The notes: generated by a model from the letters alone, not told the origin. A stretch of 64,000 nt of DNA from Dromiciops gliroides (GCF_019393635.1 NC_057864.1:441872322-441936321), one strand, 5' to 3'; counted from the first letter of the stretch, positions 13,912 through 26,150 are shown. Numbers and translations are program-made.

Positions 13912-14124
13912 AACCGTCTCCACATTGGATGTCTTACCTACCCAAGTCTATTCACTGATTGGGAGCAGCCCAGTCCGTACCAATTCTTCCTATAACCCCC
14001 TGGTCCCTGCGCAAGATCAGCCCCAGCCCATCATCATCCCAGACACCCCTAGCCCTCCTGTGAGCGTCATCACTATCCGAAGTGACACTGATGAGGAGGA
14101 GGATAGCAAGTATAAGCCCAGCAG
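13912..14124 (+). CDS. HIPK1: HIPK1 coding exon with SUMO-interacting motif
   Basis: The exon is 213 nt, phase 2 to 2, from CTTTCAG to AGCAG|GTAAAG. It encodes [20 protein letters not shown] and later [20 protein letters not shown] followed by DEEED. The VSVITI core next to an acidic run is the SUMO-interacting motif that targets HIPKs to nuclear bodies. It also carries the TPSPP proline-directed site cluster. The frame is intact. Confidence 0.97.
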
Positions 14125-14516
14125 GTAAAGCAGGTGGAAGGCTGTCTGGCCACGTGGTCCCTGTCCTTGGCTTCGGACTGCGGACTCCCTCTGGTGATTC
14201 AGCTGTGCCTCTGTGGAAAGCGGGCATTGTGACGGGAAGAAAAGACTCAGAGAAAAGTCATATGGGGAGTGTGGCCACGCTTGAGGCTGGGTCCACTCCC
14301 AAGATCCCCTCCCTGAGCACTGGGGACAGACTCGGCTGTGAAGTGCTTTTGTCCCATTGTACATTTCAACCAACTAAATCAGTCTTGCAGAGAAGTCAAT
14401 CAACAAAGTTTTTCTTGAGCTCACAGGGTGCAGTGGCCATATCCTAAGTGTGTGGGGTGTGTCTTTAAGAACTTTATAGGTTAAATAGAGGAGAGATGAA
14501 TGAGCCCCCAAACATG

Positions 14517-14768
14517 TAACACTTCACATTTGTAGAGTATTCATTCTGTCTCATGAGCGAGCACTTTCCCCTGTATTACCTTATGAAGTCCTCACAGCAT
14601 CCCTCTGAGATATAAGCCAGACAGGCCTGTTTATCTCCATATAACAGGAACTAGACCATGTTAACTGATTTGCCTGAGGCCAAGACAGCTAGTGAGCGGC
14701 AGAAGCAGAGGTAGAATTCCAGCTTCTGAGATGCTGTTTGGTGTTCTTCTCACCACACCATGCTGCTT
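14517..14768 (-). repeat. MIR/CORE-SINE, antisense
   Basis: Diverged MIR reverse complement, with CTCACAGCATCCCTCTGAGA and GACAGCTAGTGAGCGGCAGA as landmarks. Confidence 0.7.
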
Positions 14769-15285
14769 CCTAGAGTGAACACAAGTAGGGAGAGTCAGAG
14801 ACAGTGAACGCATGGATTGGCACGGGGGCTGAGGTCATCTGAGAAGCCTCCTCGAGAAGGCCAGCCTGACACTGAACCAAGCCCCCATCTAATTTTCTTC
14901 TTCCACTGCCCAGTTTGCAAAAGGAAACCTCAGCTGGAGAGTTTGGCAGGGTTCTGTGAAAGGGGATCACCTCCAAATGTTTAAGTGAGACCAGCGCTAT
15001 TTACTGACCCTCTGCTTTGTTTGGAATCCCAGACTGGACATGTTGGGGGTGGAGGGAAGAAGGAGGGATTGCCTTTGGAGAGCTGGTAGTTTAATGGGGG
15101 CGGGGGTGGTGGTGTTAGCATGTATGTGTGGAAAATAACAAGAGAAACATTGAGGTAGTTGTCTATAAATAAACCCAGATGAATTAGGTTACTGAGAGCC
15201 TGACTGCGGATCACAGGATTGCTCTCAGCTAGGTGGGCTTAACCAGAAAGCTTTCTTAAAAAGGAGTGTGTGTGTGTGGGGGGGG

Positions 15286-15431
15286 GGGGCAGCTAGGTGG
15301 CGCAGTGAATAGAGCACCGGCCCTGGAGTCAGGAGTACCTGAGTTCAAATCCAGCCTCAGACACTTAACACTTACTAGCTGTGTGACCCTGGGCAAGTCA
15401 CTTAACCCCAATTGCCTCACAAAAAAAAAAA
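15286..15431 (+). mobile_element. Marsupial tRNA-derived SINE with target-site duplication
   Basis: Full length. It is flanked by AAAAAGGAGTGTG on both sides; the left copy runs into (TG)n and G12 at the SINE head. Confidence 0.95.
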
Positions 15432-15874
15432 GGAGTGTGGGGCCAGGGACACTTGGTAAAACTGGGTTTTGAAGATGTTGACTTGGATTGGGGGAGACTA
15501 GAAGAGAAGATCATTTCAAGTGGGGAGAAGTGGATTGTGCAGTGGCCCAGCAGAGAAGAGGAACATGGCCCGTGTAGGCTGTGTGGAACAGTGTTGCTTA
15601 ACCAACACAGAATGAAATCTGTTGGGAAATGATGAGAAACGAGGTCGGGAGATGATCTTAACTGCGTGTGATGGCAAGTAGAGATTTCAGGCGGTAGGTG
15701 GCGGCCACGTAAACTCTTGACTTCTCAAGAGTGACGTAAGAGTGGTGTTTGAGAAGATTCTTCTCTTAGTTTGGCTTAGGGTGTCTGGAGAGGGCTGGAG
15801 ACCTGAGGCAGGCTCACCACTAGGAGGCTCTGCCAAAAGGACAGCTGGGTTCTCATGAACTTTCTCCCCTGCAG

Positions 15875-16119
15875 CTCCAGCCTGAAGCCAAGGTCCAACG
15901 TCATCAGCTATGTTACTGTCAATGACTCTCCTGACTCCGACTCATCTCTGAGCAGTCCATATTCTACAGATACTCTGACTGCAATTCGGGGCAATACGGG
16001 GCCGCCCCTCCTAGAAGGACCTGGCCGGGTTGTGACTGATGGACCTGGGGCACGAACCATCATTGTGCCACCCCTGAAAGCTCAACTTGGTGATTGCACA
16101 GTGGCAACCCAGGCTTCAG
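15875..16119 (+). CDS. HIPK1: HIPK1 coding exon ([21 protein letters not shown])
   Basis: The exon is 245 nt, entered in phase 2 after CCTGCAG and left in phase 1 at TCAG|GTGAGT. It encodes [20 protein letters not shown], then the Ser-rich [13 protein letters not shown], then [20 protein letters not shown]. Compared with human it has a short variable stretch ([12 protein letters not shown]). The frame is intact. Confidence 0.97.
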
Positions 16120-16693
16120 GTGAGTGTCTAATAGATGCAGAAGCACAAGGCTCTGGCATGAAATTCTCTCCTGACTATCTATGTTATGTTTGCTTGGAGT
16201 TAAGCTTTCAGACCTCTCCCAGTTATCCAGGCTTATAGGCTATTACCATTCCATTCTCACTGGAGAAGTACAAGAACTTCTGGGTAACCAAGAGGTCACT
16301 GAACAAATGCCCCATGTGTCCTTTCACACTGATGAGAGAGGTGGATCATAGAAGTGGATTGTCTTATTCTGAAAGCAAGATGATGGCAATATTCAAAAGC
16401 TGATGTGGTGACAACTTGTTTTGAGGGCAGTTGATTGATCAGCATTTGTTGAAGCTCTTTTAATGAATCTTTTTTTCTAGTACATTAAAGTTATCATACA
16501 AAGGCTTTGCCCTTCAGGTGCTAGTTTGAGGAAAAAGGATACCCACAAAGCACCATCCGATTCAAGACAATGCCAGCTCCATAGACTGGTATTATGGATG
16601 GAGATGTGAAATGAGAGGAATAATGGATGTAGCTTAGCTCTCCTGAAGAGATATTCCTCCCCCAGGACTAACTCCATCATGATCTTTTTTTAG
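16120..16693 (+). other. HIPK1 intron, no recognisable element
   Basis: No recognisable repeat or RNA gene. Confidence 0.6.
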
Positions 16694-16824
16694 GCCTCCT
16701 GACAAATAAGACCAAGCCAGTCGCCTCAGTGAGTGGTCAGTCGTCTGGCTGCTGTATCACCCCCACAGGCTACCGGGCGCAACGCGGGGGAGCAAACGTA
16801 GCACAGCCGCTCAATCTTAGCCAG
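16694..16824 (+). CDS. HIPK1: HIPK1 coding exon ([16 protein letters not shown])
   Basis: The exon is 131 nt, phase 1 to 0, from TTTTTTAG to AGCCAG|GTAAGC. It encodes [32 protein letters not shown] and NLSQ. It lies in the C-terminal autoinhibitory/regulatory part of HIPK proteins. Confidence 0.97.
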
Positions 16825-17809
16825 GTAAGCTTTGAGGGCTACTGGGTTCTGCTTAGGGCCCCTGCTCCCTGGAGAACCCCAGGTCCTGCTTGGTCTTGGC
16901 CAAGTGAAGTCCCCTTTAGTGTGCTTGGTCCTTTGCCACATCTGCATATGCCCTGTGTCTTCTCTCCAGCCATATGATCAGCTTTGCTCCCCAGGTTCCT
17001 CATGAGATTCTCCTCCTGGCTTGCCCCAGAGGAGGAATGTTCAAGAGTATAGAGGAGCCTGGCACGTCCAGGTCAGTGCCGGGTTCTGCTCTGTCCAGTG
17101 CTCGCAACTTCTAGGCCCCATGCCAGGATATTTTCCTTCTCCTAGATCAGAGTTCAGTTCATCTCCACATGGGTCCAAGGAAAAAGGGATCCTGTTCTCT
17201 GGCTGGCTGAGCAGCTGCCCTCAGTCCTGCTTATTGCCGGGTGCTAGAATTGCGCTTCCCTTTTCCGTCTAACCCTCTGGTTGGCAAGGAAGGATAGTTT
17301 CATTGTTTGAGCAGACTCTTCTTTGGCTGATATTGAGTGGAGGGGAAGGGAGAGATTCATGATGTCTCTAGGAAGTCTGGAAGGTAGTACAGGAGGAGAG
17401 GAGAAATTGGAGGAGTCCAAGATGAAAACCAGGTGAGAGGAAAGTTTAGAAAATAAGACCAGGGAAGGAAAAACTAGCTAAGTCCTCTTGAAGAATGGAA
17501 GGCCGAGGGGCACTCAGGGAGAATTCTTCAGTCTCTTCAGGTTGAAGAGTCGGCAATGAGCTATTGCCCCAAAAGATAGAATAAGTTGAGGTGAGGTGGT
17601 GATTGTTAGATCAGGGGAGGACTTGCCTCTAGAGAGGGACACGTAAGAGTGGAATCCTGCCTGCAGCCAAAAGGGGTGGATGGATTAGTGACCAGAAAGG
17701 CTTTGCCAGCTCTCAAAGGAGCCTTTGCTGCTGCTGCTGCCACCACTGCCTCAGTATCCTGAGCCGGAATGAGTGCATGATCCCTCATTTCCCTTCTTCC
17801 TCCTTCCAG
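16825..17809 (+). other. HIPK1 last intron
   Basis: No transposon recognised. There is a short (GCT)n near 17728 and a pyrimidine-rich acceptor tract before 17810. Confidence 0.6.
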
Positions 17810-18295
17810 AACCAGCAGTCATCAGCTCCGTCCTTGCAAGAGAGAAGCAGCAACCCTGCCCCCCGCCGGCAGCAAGCCTTCGTGGCCCCGCTCTCCCAAG
17901 CCCCCTACACCTTTCAGCATGGCAGTCCGCTGCACTCCACGGGACACCCGCACCTGGCCCCAGCCCCTGCCCACCTGCCAAGCCAGCCCCACCTGTACAC
18001 CTATGCTGCGCCCACCTCTGCAGCTGCCCTGGGCTCCACCAGCTCCATTGCACATCTCTTCTCCCCCCAGGGATCCTCGAGGCACACTGCAGCCTATACC
18101 ACCCATCCTAGCACCCTGGTCCACCAGGTCCCCGTCAGTGTTGGGCCGAGCCTTCTCACCTCGGCCAGCGTGGCTCCTGCCCAGTACCAGCAACAGTTTG
18201 CCACCCAGTCCTACATTGGGTCCTCTCGAGGCTCAACAATTTATACTGGATACCCACTCAGTCCCACGAAGATCAGCCAGTATTCTTACTTGTAG
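17810..18295 (+). CDS. HIPK1: HIPK1 terminal coding exon (Tyr/His-rich C-terminus, stop)
   Basis: The exon gives 161 codons plus a TAG at 18293-18295, phase 0, after CTTCCAG. It encodes [40 protein letters not shown], the [20 protein letters not shown] segment and the conserved end [14 protein letters not shown]. This is the YH-rich C-terminal domain of HIPKs. It is nearly identical to human and the frame is intact. GC content is clearly higher than in the upstream exons. Confidence 0.98.
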   Translation, partial: NQQSSAPSLQERSSNPAPRRQQAFVAPLSQAPYTFQHGSPLHSTGHPHLAPAPAHLPSQPHLYTYAAPTSAAALGSTSSIAHLFSPQGSSRHTAAYTTHPSTLVHQVPVSVGPSLLTSASVAPAQYQQQFATQSYIGSSRGSTIYTGYPLSPTKISQYSYL

Positions 18296-19213
18296 TCAGT
18301 GGGCATGGGGACAGGGGCATGGTTATCATCCATTCCTGGCATGGAGGTCTTGGAAGTGGGGAATATCAAGCCCTTCCCGTAGCCTCACTTAAAGCCCCCT
18401 GCTAGCCCTGCCCAGGGAGCCAGCCCGAGCAGAAGGAAGGTTGGTTTGGGGTTTTTCCCCCTGGGAATCTGTCTCCGTGTGTCTCCCAAAGGCTGTTCTA
18501 TTTTTTTTTCCCCCAATTCTTTGTTTTCTGACAGTGTTTCTGCTGATTGAAGAGTTCAACTCTCCACCTTCTGCATAGGGTGCCAACCCCTTCTGTTACT
18601 AAGAGAGAGAGACTGTTTTATGGTTGCCCTCTGGAAAATCTTTTAACTCTGACTCACATGATTTGTAGAAATGCTTTTAAAGACAAGCCCCTCTATATTT
18701 AATGCCATAATGTTGTAACCGCTGATCAGAGGAAGATGCTGATGTCAGGAGACTAAACTTTGATCACAAGTGAGAAAAGAGGAAAATTCATTTTAAATTT
18801 GTTTTGAACAAAGGCTTGTCTGCCTTGTAGGTTTTAGCAGCAGCTTGCACGTTACTTGTATGTTTCTATCAGGCATTTTTTTTCCCCAAAGTAGAGTGCA
18901 CATTTTAGCTTTCTGGACATTTTAAACTCTTGATGTTTTAGTTTTGTCTTGGTGACTTGGATTGTCCTCACTAGGCAGTGGCTGTTTCTGCAAAACTTGT
19001 TACATATCACTTAGTGTTGCTTTTGGGGTACTCAGCTACTCCTGCGCTTGATGTAAAGGCACGGGATCAGGCAGCTCACCATTGGCTAGTAACCGAGTGT
19101 GGGGAAAATCCACACCTACCGTGAAAGGCTCCATGTATTCTTTTTAAATTATTTTTTAAAAGTCTGTGATTCAGCTTAACTTTTATCATTGCAAAAGCCA
19201 TTAAATTAAGGTG

Positions 19214-19255
19214 ATTATTATTATTGTTATTATTATTATTGTTGTTGTTGTTGTT
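19214..19255. repeat. (TTA/TTG)n trinucleotide repeat in the HIPK1 3'UTR
   Basis: Mixed ATT and GTT units, directly visible. Confidence 0.9.
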
Positions 19256-19772
19256 AATGTTATTGTCTTTGCTGTTGTGTGGTTTTACCCTTCCTGTCTG
19301 AATTCTCTCCAAGATCTAATTGTATTATGTGATAACTGGCGGACGTGGGCCTGGCCTCACAAACTGTAAGGGAGGGGGAGGCAGCGCTTAAGGGGTTTGT
19401 TTGAAATTTTCATTTGACACCAGATCTCTCCCAGGGCAGAATTTCTTTACTAAGAAGCACAGGGCTTTTTTCTTCCCACTCTTTTTTTTATCCCCCTCAC
19501 CTCACCTTTTATTTTATGTGATTTGCTTGAAGAGGAAGTTAAAGGACACGTGTATAGCTTTTTATACTTCAGAAAGAGTAGCTTCCTTGGTATGTCAGCA
19601 GCAAACGGAATGCTCTCTCATTAAGACTTATACAATAAGTGCATGTTGGAATTGTGGAAAGAAAAAAAAAGAAAAAAAAAGAAAAAACAGATTTTAAAAA
19701 TTTATTACTGAATTAAAAAATATTTTAGAAGTTTTGTAATGGTGGTGTTTTAATATTTTGCATAATTAAATA

Positions 19773-19780
19773 TGTACATA
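19773..19780 (+). promoter_or_regulatory. Candidate Pumilio-binding site in the HIPK1 3'UTR
   Basis: TGTACATA matches the Pumilio motif TGTANATA known from mammals. This is motif-level evidence only. Confidence 0.35.
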
Positions 19781-21315
19781 TTGATTAGAAAAACTATAAC
19801 ACAGTTTTCCTGCTAACCCCAAATGTTCTTTGTAATCAAAATGTGTAGTGACTACACTTGAACTCTGTACTTGGTGTGTGTGTCTGACCCTCCAGTGTTC
19901 CCCAGGGATGGAATCGATGTCTCCATTGTATTTAAACCAAAATGAACTGATCTGTGTCAGAATGTATGTGAATGAATTGCAGTTTTTAGAGCACATCACC
20001 GTAGCACTGAGTGAGAGAGCTGTGGAGGGAGGCACCCGCAAGGAACGGAGACCTTTGGATTGTTTTGCACAGGTGTGTGTGGTGAGGAGCTGTTTGGTGT
20101 GTGTCTCTTCCCTCCCTCCCTCCCTCCCTCCCAACCCTGCCCCTTTTATTGTAGTGCCTTATATGATAATGTAGTGTTTCAGCCCGTGGACCCTCCACAG
20201 TTCACTGAGCTTTATCCAAGCAGGATTCGTAGCTAGCGTGTTGTGTAAATGCATTGTTCTCAGTTTCCCTGTCAGCATTAAAAAAGAATTCAAAGCAACT
20301 CCACTTGATTTTGAGCCTCAGCTAATTTCCTCAGAAACTCTCTCTTTCATGTGGCTCTCATGCTGTGTATTTGCTGCCTTGCCTCTTGCGAGAGTTCAGG
20401 AAGCAGGTGATTTCAAGAGCCAAGCAATATTAGAGATTAAAAAAAATATTTTTTTCCTTAAAGCACGTGCAATCAGTTTTAGGATGAATTTTTTTTTCCA
20501 GTGTGGCACTCACTCTCCTGCTAATAGTTGACATTCCTTTTAAAATATTTGCTTGTTTGGGGGGAAAAAAACCTTAAAAACTGATGTGTTTATACCAAAG
20601 AGCCTGTCGTGTAGCTCATTGTGTCCCTGTGTGATGAGGAGGAGCTTTGTGGTACCACCGGTGACAGGGATCTCTCAGAGGTTTCTTAGTAAGAGTAATA
20701 ATAGCCCCCAGGGTCCTGAGGGAATGTTTGATTCCAGTTAACAGCTTATTTATTCTTGGGGACCTTTGAGCTGTGGGACTAGCCTTATGTCCTGAGCTCT
20801 TTGCCCAGGTGAGTTGAGGGTGTCAGAGGAGAGGAACAGTTGGGGCTTCAGAGTCTTTGGGAGTGGGGAGCTGCTCCCCTTGGTTAGGACTGGTTCTATG
20901 TAGAGATGGTCTCAGGGAGGTGCCAGAGGGAGACAGGAGATTTCACTGGGCCCTGGGCGGCAAGCTCTGATCCGGGTCAAACACCGAGGAATTGTGGAGG
21001 TATTTGGAGTCTCTTCATTGTGAGAAGTCAGGGCTTCCAAGATGGTACAGGTAGTCAGTGGTTTGTACAACCTGACAGGAGCCAGTCAGTGTTGTGTCTA
21101 TTCTTTAGTCACTTCAGTAAGGTGTGTTTTTGGCACTGTTTGTGTCATGATAGGCTAAGCAGTCCCTCGTGTTGAAAAGGTTTTTTTCTTTTTTGGTCAG
21201 CATGTGTGAACTTCGTGTCTATTTATTGTCAAGCACATGCCCATTTTCCTACCCAATACACAAATTGTTTTGAATGAAATTCCTGTTCTGTAACCTTGTT
21301 CTCCAGGGAACAGGG

Positions 21316-21324
21316 GTGTGTGTA

Positions 21325-21389
<65 letters not shown>

Positions 21390-21402
21390 TTGTTGTTGTT
21401 GT
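21316..21402. repeat. (TG)n then (TTG)n in the HIPK1 3'UTR
   Basis: About 70 bp of TG followed by TTG units, directly visible. The repeated frame gives spurious Cys-Val and His-Thr ORFs. Confidence 0.95.
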
Positions 21403-22711
21403 TTTTTCCCATAGAAACTATGAGATGCAGAAAAATCTACCCTCCCCAAGCCAACAAGTAGATCTCATTGAATTAAATTCAAGCCTGACTCCACTGAGGA
21501 AGAAATGACCAAGGTTGTGTGCAGTTACTATTAATTACGTTTCTAGAGTTGTGGCTTTAAGCATTTTAGCAATTCTCAGTCTGAGGCTGCAAATTGGTGT
21601 TTTTGATTGACCAAGATTACATTGCATGTGCTTGCTGAGTGGGGTGTTACCTTGAGAAATGGCTTTAGACTGTCCTTGTAGCTTTGACCAGATGAGGGAA
21701 ACCTACTGAGCTTAGTGAGTTTTGGGGCTCTGTCAGAATGACCTAAAATCAAATCAGCTTAAAGAAATCTTTTCAGGCTTCAGGCCCTCCGTCGGAAGGT
21801 GGCAAGAGGAAGCAAGGAGAGACCTGGTGAAACTGTTGTCCTCTGTCCATGGGCCTATATAGAGGCAGAAGCCACAGTGGGCTCTTTAGGAATGCTTATG
21901 AGATAACGGTGACTGTCAGCCCTGGACTGGGAATCCCCAGGTAGAGAACTGCATCTCGGGCTGGTCCTGGCCATTCTGAAGTGGCATCTGTCTGTCTGCT
22001 CATCTCTAGTCAGAGAAGTTAGGACTGCCCCCAGCCAGTCACTCCAGAGTAATTTACACATCTCATTCCATCACTGTTATGCAGAATCCATTGGTTAGGA
22101 TGGTTTGTTTGGGGACAAGGCATGAAAAAAAATTGCCTCTCAGTGACAGGAATGGCCTGAGCCTGCTTCCTTTCTGATTTTTTTTTAAACTGATGGATGG
22201 TGCAGCATGTCTACATGGTTGTTTGTTGCTAAACTTTATATAATGTGTGATTTCAGATTCAGCTTGAAAAATAATCTCACTACATGTAGCAGTACATTAT
22301 ATGTACATTATATGTAATGTTAGTATTTCTGCTTTGAATCCTTGATATTGCAATGAAATTCCTACTTTATTAAATGTATTTGATATGCTAGTTATTGTGT
22401 GCGATTTAAACTTGCTTTCCCCCTTTTTCTGGTTGTGCTCTTCCTTTTACAAACCTCTAGAAACAGGTAGTTTCTGAGAATTACTGATCTATGTTTGTAT
22501 TGCAGATGTACTTAGGGGATATGTAAAATAATCATTTTAACAAAAGAAATATAGATATTTAAAATTTAATACTAACTATGGGAAAAGGGTCCATTGTGTA
22601 AAACATAGTTTATCTTTGGATTCAATGTTTGTCTTTGGTTTTACAAAGTAGCTTGTATTTTCAGTATTTTCTACATAATACAGTAAAATGTAGAGCAATT
22701 ACAATGCATCA

Positions 22712-22717
22712 AATAAA
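22712..22717 (+). terminator. HIPK1: Poly(A) signal AATAAA, likely the HIPK1 distal site
   Basis: A canonical AATAAA lies 4.4 kb past the stop codon, with G/T-rich sequence downstream (TGGCTGTTTGTGGTTCCTGT). The distance fits the long HIPK1 transcript. Earlier weaker signals may also be used. Confidence 0.6.
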
Positions 22718-23233
22718 ATGGGTTAATTTTCTGATCCATATGGCTGTTTGTGGTTCCTGTTGGGGAGAGGGTGAATGGGGCTGGACTTCCAAGAAATACA
22801 CGATCGATTTTGGGATGGTCAAATTCTGCATCCAAAGAGCATTGCAGACTAGCTGTAGATGCTCATCTTTGTGAGGAGCACTTGCGGCAGATAGTGCTCC
22901 CAAAGCCCTCTTAAGCCCATCTGGACTAGGACCTGGAAGCAGGCCTGACAGCAGCAGGCTAATTAAGCTTTATTTTCCCAGTGTGTCATTAAACACCCAC
23001 TGCAGCACAAGGAAGAGGAATTACCCCAGGAAGGTACTTCTCCCCCCTCCCACTGGTTGCTGCATCCTGGAGGCATTGGCCTTCTTTGGGAGAGGCAGCA
23101 TTTTCACTGGGGTTCTCTAGTTTCCAAACTGAACTTCATTTCTCCAATAAAGTGTATGGGTGTTGAAGCCATGGAGGATTTGCAGGGAGACAGTTTCCCA
23201 GAGCCTGTCTATCTGATCTTTTTAGGTGAATGT

Positions 23234-23398
23234 CTTTTTTTTTTTTTTGGTGGGACAGTGAGGGATAAGTGACTTGCCCAGGGTTACACAGCTAGTGTCA
23301 AGTGTTTTTTGAGGTTCAGATTTGAGCTCAGGTCCTTCTGAATCCAGGGCTCCAGGGCCAGTGCTTTATCCACTGAGCCACATAGCTAGCTGCCCCCC
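23234..23398 (-). mobile_element. Marsupial SINE, antisense, diverged
   Basis: T tail, then GATAAGTGACTTGCCCAGGG, ending GCTAGCTGCCCC. GTGAATG on both sides is a possible target-site duplication. Confidence 0.88.
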
Positions 23399-23494
23399 AG
23401 TGAATGCGTCTTGAGCACAGTCTACACTGGTAATTTTTTATACTATGGGACTTCTAGAATTGTTGGGCTGTATAAATGATGAGCATTTCTTTAT

Positions 23495-24450
23495 TAGGCA
23501 CCTTACTATGTTTTAGCACTGCTAGAGTTGCTGAGGTTAGAAAAGGCAAAAGACATTCTTTCAAGTAGCTCACAGTAATGTGAAAGCAACATACAAATAC
23601 AGGATGAATTGGAGATAATAGAAAACACTAAAATGCAGGGGGGGTTAGAAAAGAATTTCTTGTAGAAAGTAGGATTTTAGCTAGGATTTGGGGAGGCCAG
23701 GCAAGCCAGGAAGCCAAGATGAGGTGGAAGTATTGCAGACTAGGAGGAAGGTCTGAGAAAATGCCCCGGGGGGGGGGGGGGGAAGGGAAAGAAGATTAGA
23801 AAGGAGGAGTCCTGGTTATAAAGGACTTCTCTGGAGTTAATTGAAATGGGGAGGGGTGGGTGATCAGGTCAGATCTTTGAGTTAGGAAGATTGATAGCTA
23901 AGTGGAATGGGGAAAGGTTTTTGGCAGAGAGACCAACCAGATGCTTACAGCAAAAGTTCAGAGGGAGGTGATATATCATGATGGTGTCATAAGAGAAAGG
24001 GGCATATAAGAGAGAAGTTACAAAGCTTGGAATAAGAAGACCTTGGCAAAATACCTTGGATATGAGACATGAAAAAGATTGAAGGAGTTGAGAATGACAT
24101 CTAGGTTGTGAGTCTGGGTGACTGAGAGGATGGCAGTGCCCGTGTTAGTAATGGGGGGAGTTTGGAAGTAAGGGAGGGTTTAGGGGGGAAAAGATACTGA
24201 ATTCCACATTGAGTTCAAGACAATTTGAGATATCTAATAGGCAATTGGAGGTGTGAGATTAGGGCTGGATGAATAGATCTGAGTATCATCAGCAGAGAGA
24301 GATGATATTGAGCCATTTGGGAACTGATGAGATCATTAAACAAAGTTTCTTAGAGGGGGAAGGAAAAGGAGGGCCTTAGGAAGGAGCACCAGTGGGTCTC
24401 ATGACAGGCATGGAATCTGGATGGGAGATTTAGCCAAAGGAGACAGGGAG
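23495..24450 (-). mobile_element. LINE-2 fragment, antisense
   Basis: It reads as the reverse complement of the mammalian L2 3' region. Its phrases (GATTTTAGCTAGGATTTGGG, ATCTAATAGGCAATTGGAGG, CTGAGTATCATCAGCAGAGA) recur in the longer copy at 36.4-40.6 kb. It includes a G15 run at 23768-23782. Confidence 0.75.
23768..23782. repeat. Poly-G tract (15 G)
   Basis: Fifteen consecutive G after CCCC, directly visible inside the LINE-2 copy. Confidence 0.95.
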
Positions 24451-24654
24451 TCAGCCAGACAGATTAGGAGGAGCCAGACAGAGGAGCGTTCCAGAACTTA
24501 CCTGAGACGAGGGTATCGGGAGGAGAGGGAGATTAACAGTGGCAGAGGCCAGGAGAATGAAAATTGAAAAAAGGCTTTAAATCATTGGTACCTTGGAGAA
24601 AGCAGTTTCGAGGCAAATGAGTGAGGTCGGAAGCCGGACAGATGAGGAAAGTGT

Positions 24655-24753
24655 AGTGTTGTAGAAAAGAAAACATTAGATTTGGAGTCATGGGACCTAG
24701 GTTCAAATCTCAAGCTCTGCTTACTTACTACTTACGGGATTTTGGACTTCACT

Positions 24754-24793
<40 letters not shown>

Positions 24794-24875
24794 TCTATAA
24801 AATGAATGACTAGGACTTGATGATTTAAGGCCCCTTTCAGCTTTAAATCCAATGATTCTAAAACCTGAATTGACT
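24655..24875 (+). repeat. CORE-SINE (MIR/THER-like) interrupted by C38
   Basis: Sequence of the type GACCTAGGTTCAAATCTCAA, then a poly-C run, then TATAAAATGAATGACTAGGA and a tail ending AATCCAATGATTCTA. The C run replaces the usual CTCTGTGCCTCAGTTTCC part. Confidence 0.8.
24755..24792. repeat. Poly-C tract (38 C)
   Basis: Thirty-eight consecutive C, the longest homopolymer in the window. Confidence 0.95.
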
Positions 24876-25174
24876 GAATTCAGTCCTCTGGACCTGGAAG
24901 TACCCAATGTAGATTATAATTGTTAAATCCTTGATTATCTGATTATCTCTGGCAAGTAATGGCCTAGATAATCCTAAGCAAATCCAAAATAACTAATTCC
25001 AATTTGGGGTGCTGTATATGAGAGAAGGGGGCGGGGTGAGGACAGAGAGAGACATTTAGATACAAGATGTGGACATTCTCAAAGCAAAGTACCTAGAGAT
25101 AGAAGGTGGGCAAGTTATGCACCAAGAATGGACAGACAGCGTCATCCCTACATTGATGCTACCTGTATGATAAT

Positions 25175-25337
25175 TTGTTTGTTTGGGGTTTTTTTTTGGT
25201 GAGGTAATGGGGGTAAGTGACTTGCCCAGGGTCACACAGCTAGTAATTGTCAAGTGTCTGAGGCTGGATTTGAACTCAGGTCCTCCTAGAATGCAGGGCT
25301 GGTACTACTATATCCACTGTGCCACCTAGTTGCCCCT
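25175..25337 (-). mobile_element. Marsupial SINE, antisense
   Basis: Ends GCCACCTAGTTGCCCC. Flanking CTGTATGAT on each side suggests the target site. Confidence 0.92.
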
Positions 25338-25819
25338 GTATGATTAAAAAAAAAAAAGCATAAAAGCTTCCATCACTTTGGGTGGAATATCTTTGGAAGG
25401 CTTATGGAAAGAATGTGGCAAAAAGGATGAGGATCAATATGACTTTAATGGGAAAGAACCATACAGATCATCTGGTCCAACTCCTTAATTTTATAGTTTG
25501 AGAATTTGGGCTGAGAAGTGAAGGGCCCAAGCTCAGAGCCAAGGATGTGTAAGACAGTCTGTGATCTGACCCAGCAGTGTCAGTACTTGCAACCAATGAG
25601 ATCACAAATCTGCAGTCTATATTCATCCACCATGTTTGCATGTATATCTACATGTATATCAAACGTATCAAACATACAATTTTGTTAGTGTGGGAACTCA
25701 TCCCACACAGGTACAGATCTGAACTTGGAGTCTTAAGGCAGTTTCCTGGGGTAAAATGACAACTTGCCGAAGTCCACCTAGCTATTGGAGTATCAAGGGT
25801 GGGATCCACCTTCAAGTTA

Positions 25820-25960
25820 ATCAATCAATAAACATTCATTAAGCACCTACCATATGTCAGGCACTGTGCTAAGTACTGGGGATACAAAGAAAGGCAAAAG
25901 ACAGTCCTTGCGGTTCCAGAGTTTACAGTCTAATGGGAGAGACAAACAAAGTCCAGCATC
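25820..25960 (-). mobile_element. LINE-2 3' end, antisense
   Basis: Contains CATTAAGCACCTACCATATG, GGCACTGTGCTAAGTACTGG and the AGTCTAATGGGAGAGACAAA type ending. This is the standard L2 tail in reverse complement. Confidence 0.8.
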
Positions 25961-25990
25961 CAGGTCCACTATGTGATGTCATCTCTTACC

Positions 25991-26150
25991 TTTTTTTTTT
26001 TTTGCAGGGCAATGGGGGTTAAGTGGGTTAGTGGGGTTAAGCCCAGGGTCACACAGCTAGTAAGTGTCAAGTGTCCTGAGGCTAGATTTGAACTCAGGTA
26101 CTCCTGAATCCAGGGCTGGTGCTTTATCCACTGCACCACCTAGCTGCCCC
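25991..26150 (-). mobile_element. Marsupial SINE, antisense
   Basis: Full length, between copies of the target TCTCTTACC / CCTCTTACC. It has a small internal duplication (GTTAAGTGGGTTAGTGGGGT). Confidence 0.93.

Larger units (their letters stand above)
14125..15874 (+). other. HIPK1 intron with antisense CORE-SINE and a marsupial SINE
   Basis: Holds a CORE-SINE at 14517-14768 and a SINE at 15286-15431. The rest shows no recognisable element. Confidence 0.65.
18296..22735 (+). other. HIPK1: HIPK1 3' untranslated region
   Basis: The 3'UTR follows the TAG and is about 4.4 kb, comparable with human HIPK1. It is free of recognisable SINEs. It contains a (TTA/TTG)n run at 19214-19255, a long (TG)n tract followed by TTG repeats at 21316-21402, a Pumilio-type site TGTACATA at about 19773, and many AT-rich stretches of the kind found in regulated 3'UTRs. 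The 3' end is inferred from the AATAAA at 22712-22717; cleavage would fall near 22735. Confidence 0.75.

Noticed and set aside
17751..18193. Antisense ORFs across the HIPK1 last exon
   Set aside because: They are shadows of a GC-rich, strongly conserved coding exon on the + strand.
21197..21508. His-Thr and Cys-Val repeat ORFs
   Set aside because: They come from the (TG)n tract in the HIPK1 3'UTR.
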